Assembly (NCBI RefSeq): GCF_000004075.3
Contig: NC_026660.2
Span: 10,726,001 to 10,790,000, forward strand
Direction of reading: 5' to 3'
Origin: Cucumis sativus
Taxonomy: Eukaryota; Streptophyta; Magnoliopsida; Cucurbitales; Cucurbitaceae
Length of the DNA: 64,000 nucleotides
The notes beneath the pieces were generated by a model that was given only the letters and a program-made list of their open reading frames with translations, was not told where the DNA came from and did no database searches. Made by a program: the position numbers and the translations under genes. The stretch's first letter is position 1, and every line of letters starts with the position of its first letter. Positions 48,301 through 58,135 of this stretch are shown piece by piece.

Positions 48301-49780
48301 TTTATTAAATTATTGTGATCTATTGTATATTATTGAAAATTCATATCATATGGCGTTACTTAATGTTGTAGGGTAGCCATTATTGTTATCTATATCTAAA
48401 AAGCATACTCTATCAACATCTATATTTATACAATGTATAAAATATGTCATAGAGTGGATGAGCTTTTTTATTTTCTAACTATTTTTAAAAGAAAACTTTC
48501 TTTTTTTGGTTTTAGAAAAATGCTATTCACAGTGATGTGATTGCTATAACTAAACCCAATGTTTTATATTATCAATAATTTTGGTAAAGCTTCTCTTTAA
48601 ATTATCGTATTATAAAACGAAAGAAAAAAGTTTTAAATTGTTCTTTATAGAACATAATAATTAATAAATAAATCAATTTTGATCTATTTATCAAATAGAT
48701 ATAAATCAACTTTGATTTTTGAATTCAAATGCAAAATTCTTAATTATTTTTATCTCTCTGATTTATTTATTTATTTGCTATTATTATTAAGAATAATAAG
48801 TTAGTTTGAAAGATTTATGCATAAATGGGCGATTCTCATTAAATGTGTGAGAATAACCTATAAATACTCAACCTCTATAATTAAATGAGAGATTGAAAAG
48901 AAAAAAAAAAATCCTATATTTTATTTTATTGTTTATAACGATCTTTTATATTTGTATAAGTTATTTTCTTATTTATTACACCGACGATAATCTTAACTAA
49001 TTGAGATGGTTGGAGGTTCAAAACTCTTCTCTCACATTTTTTCTAAACTTTAATGGGTCAAGAGGAAAAAGAGAAATGGTTTGTAATTATGAATGTTTAA
49101 TTTGAGTTTAAATCATAAATCGATTTGGACTATTTTTCATCTTTGCATTTTTTTTATATCATTTATTGGTATCCTTCATCATTTTTTTCATGGAAGAAAA
49201 TCATTTTAATTATTTTTGTCAACAGTATGGTTGAAATAGGATTCATCTAGTTGGTAGGAAAAAAATAAAATAAATACCAGATCTATCCTACTGTTGAAAT
49301 AAGAAAATTGCATCAGATGATAAAAATATTTAAAAATTTATAGTTCATAAAATCTATTTTTTTTTTTTGCATATTGCTAATATGGAAAAATGAGTGATAT
49401 TAGGACTATAAGATAGTTATCGACTTTTAAATTTGTCATGAGTTATATTATCACAGTCTTTTTTACTATTTTTCTAAGTACTCATTTGAAATAAATACTA
49501 ATTTTTAATATAATTGAGGTATTTTTTCAAAAATAATTAAAGATAAATATTTTATAAATATTATATTTTTTACTATCACTCTAATTTATTTTCTTTCCAA
49601 AGATATATGGAAATATATATGTTATTATATATATATATATATTAAATAGATCCGTAGAGTACAAATACATTTTTTTAATTTTTAATTTAGGAAACTTTGA
49701 GCGTAATTTACGAATAGTCCCCGAAGATACGGCACGTATGATTGGAGATGTCTAATGAACCCGGTCCAACATGGCACCCA
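45341..49780. other. long AT-rich gene-poor region
   Basis: About 4.4 kb without a supported gene. A few stretches look like worn SINE or tRNA-derived pieces: GACCTAATGGTAAA near 45889 and GGAGGTTCAAAACTC near 49014, plus GTTTGAACCATG near 47800. They lack complete structures and I do not annotate them as elements. TA runs occur near 47324 and 49630. Confidence 0.55.
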
Positions 49781-49794
49781 AATTTAGGCAAATT

Positions 49795-49850
49795 GGGCCC
49801 TTCCAAAATGGGCCCCCACTGGGCCCAATTAGCCCATTGACCCGGCCCAG
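49795..49850 (+). promoter_or_regulatory. GGGCCC/GGCCCA cluster upstream of the AGC1-12-like kinase
   Basis: GGGCCC occurs at 49795-49800, 49810-49815 and 49821-49826, followed by AGCCCATT and CGGCCCAG by 49850. This site II-like cluster, a target of TCP factors, begins 155 bp before the start codon. The sequence changes sharply here from AT-rich spacer to GC-richer leader. Confidence 0.6.
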
Positions 49851-49949
49851 GTTTTCCTCCTTCAAAAATCACTCCCTTGCCCCTCTCCTGGCTCCTCAAG
49901 CGCATTCTCGTCTTCCTCTCCTTCTCCTTCTCCTTCTTCCTCTTCTCCA

Positions 49950-52900
49950 ATGGAGTCATCTCCAGACGACATCGCCGACGACCTGCAGAGCCTCAGCTTC
50001 AACTCAACTAACACCAACCGCAGCACCAGCTCCGGCTCCGAGACTACTCTCACCGCCTCCTCTTCCTCCCTTAACATCCCTTCCATTCTCAGTAAACCTC
50101 ACGCGCCTTCCTCCGACCCTTGCTGGTCCGCTGTGAACCGGATCCGATCCGAATCTTCGTTTCGCCAACTCGCCTTCTCCGACCTTAAGTTCTTCCACCG
50201 CCTCGGCTCAGGTGACATTGGCTCCGTCTACCTCTCCGGTCTCAAGTCTGCTGGAACTGACGGATGCTTGTTTGCAGCGAAGGTAATGGATAAGAAGGAA
50301 CTGGCGAGTCGGAGTAAAGAAGGAAGAGCGAGGACTGAGAGGGAGATTTTGGAGTCTCTGGACCATCCATTTCTACCAACGCTTTATGCTAGTATCGACT
50401 CACCGAAGTGGCTCTGTCTCTTGACTGAGTTTTGTCCCGGCGGCGACCTCCATGTTCTCCGGCAACGGCAACCTAACAAACGATTCCATGAACTCGCCGT
50501 GAGGTGCGTACAATAGCAAATCAATGAATCATCATCATCATCATCATTCATCTCTTTAGTTCCGATTCCAATTTCATTATATTATAATTGCACGCACAAA
50601 GTACATTATACAAATTACAACTCCAGAGAGTGAGCTTTTCTCTTTTTTTTTTTGAAATAAATTATTTTGAAATAATGGGATTGGGTAATCGGGTTGGGCT
50701 CTAGTGTGGGCGAGTGTAGAGTAAGAGGGGAAGATGCATGCTCAGGAAAAGTGACGATACGAGGGAAGGGGCCCACATTCTGACATGACCGGTATGAGGG
50801 TCAGAGGTGGGGCCAGCAGGTTGGTCACTGTCGTTTGAGGGATTTGAGAGGAATATGATGTTACTGTGGAAGTGTTGGCACTGGATTATCTTTAGCTTCG
50901 TTAATGGAAGAAGGGTAGATAGGACAGTTAATTTTGAGAGAAACTGGGACTGTTTATGAGTGCTGTCTTGGACTTTGTGATTAGATGAGGCAAGGTCCAC
51001 GTGAGCCCGAGAATCGATGTCTCTCACCTCTCCAATAGGATCCAAATTAGAAGGTCAATGTTCGTTTTCTCTGCTGACTTCTTGGTTTTTTTTTTTTTTA
51101 TAAAAAAAATTAATTAATAATTTTACTGCCAACGGTGTTTTGAGAATTTTGTTCCAAGTGGAGCAACCACGAAAGCTCAAGTCACTGGGTCGACTAGAAA
51201 TGTCATCTTAAGGTGCTGTTTGTGAGTTGTTATTAAAAACTTGTTTTAGAAGGAAGCATCTGAGAAATCAAGTTAGGTCTTTTTTTCTCAATTAATTTTT
51301 ATGAAGGATCCATACGATAAGAGTATTCAAAATTGTTTTTATATTGGTTATTTGAGACAAACTTGTACGTACAAAATTTTTATCCTTCATGACAAGTCGT
51401 GGTTTTGATAATATTCTAAAAATAAATTTAGGATAATGTATGTATAAGTATTTATTGAACTTTTAAAATGCTTTTTTGATGGGTTGTTTTTAGTAATTTT
51501 GTACATAAAACAACTTATGACTTGGAGTTAGATTTGTTTAGTTGGGATCAATAGTGAAAATAGTTAATAAGTTATGAAATTGATGTTTTTAGTTGAAGGA
51601 CCCATAAATTTCTTGATCTAAACAAGAAATGAAGTTATTACTCTTCTCCCCTCGACTCTTATTCCTTAGTCCGAATATGTCTTTATAGTTTACCTTCGCT
51701 TTGTTGAAGGGAAAAAAAGTGACCGATTTAACTATTTTAGTTAGTTTGTACTTTGACCATGTCGGTTTGGATGGCGTTGTGTGTAAGAAGTATATGAGGG
51801 TCCCCATCGCATTAATTCTTTGTTAATTGACAATTTATTCTCACTGGAAACAAAGGCAACTACCCCTAAAGTCTCCATTGGTGGAGAAAAGCCAGCTCAT
51901 ATTGAATTATATCCATCTATTATTATGCCATACCAGCTGGTTAGATAAACTCCTACTAAAATTTCATTTAGTTCATGGCAAGGCGTCATAATTTTTATGC
52001 AAGGTCCCATAAGTTTTTGCAGATTGTCTTAATTTATTATAGAAAAAGTTTGCCACCATACTAGCAAGTAAAGTAAATGAACCAAAATAAATAAATCAGA
52101 GAAAAAGTAATGGTAAGTATGCTTGTTAATGTTTGTCCATTTATTACTATTGCCCACAGAATAGTTTTCTCTCTCTATCTCTCTTCCCCTCTGTTACTTC
52201 AACAATTAGTTTTGCTTTATTTATTACTTTTTTGTGGGGTGAGGACAGTGATGATGTAGGGTCCAAGACAGGCACTATATAAATACATACATTAGAAGTT
52301 CATATGGCCAAAATATCAAACTGGCATACAAACAATTCTAGTGGTTGCTCTTTAGCATCAGTGAGGGGCTCACATGTCCTTTCTTCAAGATTTTGAAATC
52401 TCGAAAGGAATTAGAGTTCCAAATCACCTAGTTCTGCGTGCTTAAGTTGGATTTGTGGGATTATTTTACCAACCATAATAATTACCCAGGACAGCCCTTC
52501 TGTTTCAAATCTCAGACGGCCAATCCCTCATCGTCCATCTCACGTTTGATCAAATCTTTAAAATGTTGTAATAAGTTAATAACCATGTGATATGCAAGAA
52601 TCCAAGGCTTCCCATGTTACAATAATAATGGGGAGGGTTCTCTTTCGGATGATTTAAAATGTGAAAGCACATTATTTTTTAATATCCTTATTGTGTGACA
52701 ACTTTAACTAGCCAGGCTGAGGAGACGAGACATAGATACAATAAAAAGGAAATTTTTTTGGAGCCACTCCACATAACACCATCTATTTAGCTATGTGGTC
52801 GGCCCACAAGCTAAAAGCCTAAAAAGTCTACAGACACTTCGTTATTTCTCTCTTGTTCTTTTGCTATTTTTGTTCTGTATATAGGGCCAATAGAAATAGC

Positions 52901-53856
52901 CATTTCCCCAGACATGCTTGGGTTTGATGTTTTGTTTCTCTCTTTTCTCTCTCTCGCTCCCTCCTGTCTGCTTTTGACTTTGTGTCAAGTCTCCGTCACA
53001 CTGTAGTTTATTATTTCGTATAGTTTTGATTGACATTTGTTGTTTGGTTTGTAGATTCTATGCATCGGAGATAGTGGTCGCTATCGAATACCTTCACATG
53101 ATGGGGATTGTTTACCGTGATCTGAAGCCGGAAAATGTGCTGGTACGATCGGACGGCCATATCATGCTCACTGATTTTGATCTCTCTTTGAAGTGCGAGG
53201 AATCAACAGCGACCCCACAGGTTATCAATGCTAAAAATCCGATGAATGGCACCGCCCCGTTAAAGGACTATCAAATTGATGCCCCTCCTTTCACATCATC
53301 CTCTTGCATACTTCCAAACTGTATAGTCCCCGCCGTGTCATGTTTCAACCCAAAACGCAAGCGAAAGAAGAAGTCTGGACATCGCAATGGACCCGAGTTT
53401 GTGGCTGAACCAGTTGACGTCCGGTCAATGTCATTTGTCGGCACCCACGAGTACTTGGCACCGGAGATTGTCTCAGGTGAGGGCCATGGAAGCGCAGTGG
53501 ACTGGTGGACCTTGGGGGTGTTTGTGTTTGAGTTGTTTTATGGAGTGACACCTTTTAGAGGCATGGACAATGAACTTACCTTGGCCAATATAGTTGCTAG
53601 AGCCCTTGAGTTCCCTAAAGAACCAGCAGTGCCAACAGCAGCTAAGGACCTCATCTCTCAGTTGTTGATCAAAGACCCGGCGAGACGGTTGGGATCAACG
53701 ACAGGGTCATCGGCGATCAAGCACCATTCATTTTTTCAAGGGGTAAATTGGGCATTATTGAGATGTACGTCGCCACCATTTATTCCTCCACCTTTTAGTA
53801 GAGAGAAAATTGCATCAGATGAAAGCTGCACAGAAGCCCCAGTGGACTATTATTAG
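49950..53856 (+). CDS. AGC VIII protein kinase, AGC1-12-like
   Basis: Two exons, 49950-50503 and 53055-53856, join (2 nt + 1 nt) to 451 aa; the split falls in the same place (AVR/FY) as in the other kinase of this window. A short Ser/Thr-rich head leads to the glycine loop [10 protein letters not shown] (from 86), ATP lysine 111 (AAKVMDK), YRDLKPEN (205-212) and DFD (225-227). The activation insert carries a strongly basic block PKRKRKKK (about 284-291), which may aid membrane or nuclear targeting. [14 protein letters not shown] follows. The tail ends VDYY with no FxxF motif, unlike the other kinase. The closest known type is AGC1-12 (At3g44610-like), implicated in phototropism and auxin carriers. 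The single intron is 2.55 kb. Confidence 0.88.
50504..53054. other. 2.55-kb kinase intron with GC-richer block
   Basis: The intron has an ATC run (about 50528-50548), a GC-richer block at about 50690-51050 with CCACGTGA and TGTCTC (an auxin-response core), and a promoter-like CTATATAAATA near 52275. A small hairpin CCTTTC..AGATTT/AAATCT..GAAAGG lies near 52378-52408. The minus-strand open frame at 50701-51045 has no family match and is not annotated. Confidence 0.5.
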
Positions 53857-53981
53857 TGGCTAAAGTAAGCAAGATTGGTTTTATTATGGGATTAGTTATT
53901 TTCAGCCAGCAACGGTCGCACAATTTTCCACAGCCTATTTTGCGAGCACATGGCCTTTGTAAATCTTAATGTGCATATATT

Positions 53982-53987
53982 AATAAA
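53982..53987 (+). terminator. polyadenylation signal of the AGC1-12-like kinase
   Basis: AATAAA lies 126 bp after the stop codon, preceded by T-rich sequence and TGTA-like elements. It is the best candidate for the near-upstream poly(A) signal. Confidence 0.5.
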
Positions 53988-56932
53988 GCACACTTCATTG
54001 AAATATAGTTTTAAGCTATGACCTAGAGAGAGACAACGTCAACCATATTAGCTAGCTGGTTGAGATTTTAGAGTTATATTTATAATAGTTGTACTAGATC
54101 TCGTGCCTTGTTTAGATTCTAATCCAAAAGTTAACTCAACGAGTAAAATATAAAATATCTTATCATGCAGTGGTAAGAAAAATGCCTTGAATTTGATGCA
54201 TTTGATTGATCCAATAAACCCTCTTTAATAGTTGGTGAACTTGGTTACATGAAACAATATTTTCAGGAACGAAAATTATCTCTACAAACCAACATTTCTG
54301 TCCTTTTGACAAAGTTATGAATGTACAGTTGGTCTCGTCTCCCCATCAAACGGGTTTCTAAACTTGTATTGATCTGGCTGGTACGTACCGAAGCATGTTC
54401 TTTTGAACTTTGTCTACTGTCATTTTATACTATCACTATTTCATAATATCTCACATTTTGATATGATGTTGATTCTTCTTGTGTCTCTTCGCCTAGCAGA
54501 AGCCGCCTCTTATCTGTGCTTCCCATGGTGCACTAGCGTCCATTCCCTGTCTTGGTGTCCTCAGAGATAAGTACATAAGGCATACATCTGATCTTCTGTT
54601 GAGGGCTTGCAATAGCAAAGTAGCTGGCGATAGCTGATAGGTCATGGACGAAATAGGTATTATCTAATTTTTGTGTTTATCCACATGGCTTGTTTTGTTT
54701 AGAAGAAAAATGTGGGGTTGTGGACACAAACACGCAATTGTTTCTGAGCAGTTGTTTTCCTGTAGTTTTGCAATGCTTTTGCTTTGATTATTATTCTTTG
54801 TTTTTACCTTTTTGGTTTATTCAATATGTCTGTTTCCCATTGTTTCAATTAGTTGCATGTCTCTCACTTTTCCTAATCTGCATGCAGCCTCTCTCATTTT
54901 CATGTCTGAAAGCAAGAGAGATCATTTGGCAATTCTGCTAAAAGTTTTCTCCACCCAACTTTAAACAATATCATCACATGGAAATGAAGAGCAAAAAAGG
55001 TACAAAACTTGGACAGATCTTCGAGGAGACTGGGTAGATGTAGAATCTTGGATTTGTCAACAGTCTCTCACTCTTTCTTCGAACTCTCTTTATGTTCTAG
55101 AAATGAAATGGAGACATGCAGACACGTTTTGCGCCAAAAGCCATATAATTTTCATCCCAATAATTGAAAGGTGCTATCCAAATGAAACGATTCGTGGCCT
55201 CATTTGTTTGGCTTTGGAGTCTTGATGGCAAAGAGGAGAATATTTCGTTAATTAGATTCAAAATATTTGAACATACATCAACATTTTAAACAAATTACAA
55301 ATACTGTCAATGTCCATCAATGATCAAAATCTATGCTAGACCATAAGAACCTATCAACAATAGACCAATGTTGCTATATACTAAATTCGAAAATGTTGCT
55401 ATATACATCTACATTTTTTTAAGAAGGTTGCTATATACCTAATTATTAACACTAAAATTACAAATTATATAATTATTATATTTTCATTATATTTTCATGC
55501 TATCACAATATGATTTTTTTTATACAAAATCTATTTTGTGTCACATGTACATGATTTTAGAAATAGAATGATACATGATTTTAGAAATAGAATGAACCAC
55601 TACGAAAATAAATTAATAATTTGAACAAGAAGAATATGATTAAGAGTTGTGTGTCAACAGCTACAAATACAGAGTCGTTGGCCGAATGAAGGTAGAAGCT
55701 AAAAATCTGTTTGATAACGTTCTGTTCTTATTTTATTTAATTATAGTTTTTGCATTTTTTAAAATTGCTAATTGACTCATCGACAAGGAAGACATGTTTG
55801 AAACCATTCTTGTTTTATATTACTTTTTTGTTCTCTTTCATCACATGGGCCCTAAAATCCTATAGACTTGTAATTTGTGTAGCCGAGTATTTCTGTTAGT
55901 TTTCACAAAGTGTTTGACATCGTATAGTTCTCATCGGTATCTATAATTTGTAGCGTTCTTCTTCCATTGTAAGCTTTTAGAAAGTGTTTGAACTACAATA
56001 TACTTCCATTGGCCCGAACTCTAAAAAATTAGCTTACACTAATCAGAAAATCCATCCGGGATTGAGTTGATGAGTTATAACTTCTATGGATCCAGGACCA
56101 TATGTAGAAGCCAGACAGTTTGAAAACTAGAAACATCATCTAGTAAGGAAGTTAGAATTGCTCTAGGGTTTGAACACCACTATAACTAACTTAAGGAATT
56201 GGAAATTCGTTATCACTAACATTTTGATGCAAATAGCCCATAAATTATCAGTCTCCTTAATAAGAAACAAGCTTTAGTATAAGGGAAATATTGGGAATGA
56301 TTGTTCAGCCCCTAGAAAACCATAAATTTGATACTATGATTTGAGAATGTCAATTTAATTCTTTACAACCAAATATTTAATTTATTTTCTTTACCATATA
56401 AATTTAATTTGATAAAGGACTCAATTGAATTTGATAACATTCTTTAAAAGGAATCAGAACTAAATCCTAAACATAAGCTGTAGGCATTAAATTCTAACCT
56501 TCTGAACCAAATTGATAAATCGGGTTTCTTGGGAGACTTAAAAATACATTATACAAGCTAAAGTTCATATGAACATCAACGGATACTCTAATGTAAAAGC
56601 ATGAAAATTTACTATCTAATTGTAAGCAAACTGCAGATTCACAAATAATAAAACAAAGTGAAACAACAAAACAATCAGTGATGCAAATTAGCATAAGCCA
56701 AAAAAAATCATGAACAAGGAGATAAGAAACAGTGGAGATTATAAATCACACAGGTAGTCAAATGACAGTAATTACTGAAATATTGAAGTTGAACAAATGA
56801 ACTTTCATCTATCAAAATTTTTGAGTTCCAAAACAAGTCAAAAAGGAAAACCCCTACCAAGCTACCAAAGCCCGGAAACTTGAACGAAAATCAACTAAAA
56901 AAACTAACTGATAACGACACCAAATAAGTTGC
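53988..56932. other. intergenic region between kinase and P2
   Basis: No gene is supported. A GC-richer patch at about 54480-54650 stands out, as does one at about 54950-55180, but neither gives a recognisable protein. About 55270-55440 carries worn copies of the TTGCTATATAC palindromic repeat. The right end holds the 3' flank of P2. Confidence 0.5.
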
Positions 56933-57662
56933 TTAGTCAAAGAGGCTGAAACCCATATCCTGCAGAAAATGGAACATAAAATTTAGGTAACATAGAAATC
57001 ATAGAGCAAATCATTCACAGATTGGAACAAATCAAAGCAAATCAAAATGGGTAAAAGCTTAAACACTTACATCGTCTGATTCTTCTTTCTCCTCGACCTT
57101 CTCTTCTTTCTTCTGCTCGGCTGGGGCTGCTGCTGCACCACCACCAGTGGCACCGCCAGCAGCGGCGGAGACGGCGATTGCACCGCCACCAGACGGCACT
57201 GATGCCAACTTCTCCCGTCCGGAGGCTATCAACTCTGTGATATCCTTTCCTTTCACTTCCGCTAAGAGCAAGGTGATCCTCTCTTCATCTATCTCAGCCC
57301 CAACTGTACATAAAAATTAAAAACCCCACCTTAATGCAAATTCAGTAACACTGCCCATCATTTCATGTCAGACATTTAAGATTTTCACTTAATTTACAGC
57401 TCCTCCCTAACTAAACCACGAACAAAATGCAGTCTAACCTAGACTTTCGAATCGAACCAAGCACAATCATTTCAAATCCTATAGCATCAAATCTATCTAC
57501 GAAAGCAATAAAACAACCCGTGGAGAAGCAAATCAATTTATGATTAAAAGAAAAATAGTTTGCAATATAAGAACCTGAATTAAGAATAGACTTCACATCA
57601 TCGGCTCCGGGGCTGGTGTTGCCACCGAGAACGGCCAACAAATATGCAGCGACCACCTTCAT
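56933..57662 (-). CDS. RPP2: 60S acidic ribosomal protein P2
   Basis: Three coding exons, 57575-57662, 57071-57303 and 56933-56959, join in frame to 115 aa. The N-terminal [22 protein letters not shown] and [14 protein letters not shown] regions form the dimer domain. An Ala/Gly-rich hinge (about 70-90), a Lys/Glu-rich stretch and the conserved tail [11 protein letters not shown] follow. It is part of the ribosomal stalk with P0 and P1, recruiting translation GTPases. AG lies two bases before the ATG and a GTATTC donor lies at 57762/57763, so a non-coding first exon exists upstream. The size is normal. At3g44590 is the likely counterpart (recalled). It is head to head with the polymerase epsilon gene. 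Confidence 0.95.
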
Positions 57663-57762
57663 TTCTGATTAAACAACATCAAATATTAAACACCAGCAAT
57701 GTAAAGAACTTACACAGCAAAAATCAATGGAAAAAACCAAGATTGGGAGATGAAGGAATACT

Positions 57763-57830
57763 TGAGAAAGTTCGGAACAGAAGCCGCAATGAAGAGTGAG
57801 AGATATCGGAGCCGTCAGTCAAAGAGTGGA
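57763..57830 (-). other. predicted 5' UTR exon of P2
   Basis: On the minus strand a GTATTC donor follows the exon edge at 57763 and the acceptor TCAG lies just before the coding exon. The upstream limit is placed only by the TATA box at about 57852-57860. Confidence 0.45.
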
Positions 57831-58135
57831 AGCAAAAATAGAACGGATGGAACTATTTATAATTAGGGTTAAGTTATCGGGCCTTTTAGTGGGCCGAAAA
57901 CGGTGTATGGGCCTTATACGGGCCTGTCTAAACGAGGAGGGCATTTTCATCGTAAGAATAATAAAAAGGTGTATAATTGCGCGGGAAAATCATCTATGGC
58001 GAAGGGACAGTGTCGCGGCATTTCTACTTGGAAGCACAGTTTCTGAAAACTCTCTCTCGCCATTTCTCTTTTTCGTCTCCTGTTTATCGGAAGAATTTTT
58101 TTTTTGGTGTTGGTTGGTGACCGGCAATTTATATA
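57831..58135. promoter_or_regulatory. divergent promoter of P2 and DNA polymerase epsilon
   Basis: Within about 300 bp lie, from left to right: a minus-strand TATAAATAG (about 57852-57860); a telo-box AACCCTAA on the minus strand (57862-57869); four GGGCC cores (57878-57924) in site II style; and GCGCGGGAAAA at 57979-57989, a match to the E2F consensus TTTSSCGC. Telo-box plus site II is the known mark of plant ribosomal protein genes; E2F sites mark S-phase genes such as replicative polymerases. Both programmes sit in one shared spacer. Confidence 0.65.

Noticed and set aside
48990-49040. Box-B-like GGTTCAAA
   Set aside because: Only one tRNA-type box with no partner box or clear SINE body; too short to call.
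50701-51045. 114-codon minus-strand frame in the kinase intron
   Set aside because: No family match, antisense within an intron; more likely chance in a GC-richer block.
52378-52408. Short hairpin in the kinase intron
   Set aside because: Arms of about 12 bp with a break are too short for a miRNA precursor and not striking for AT-rich DNA.
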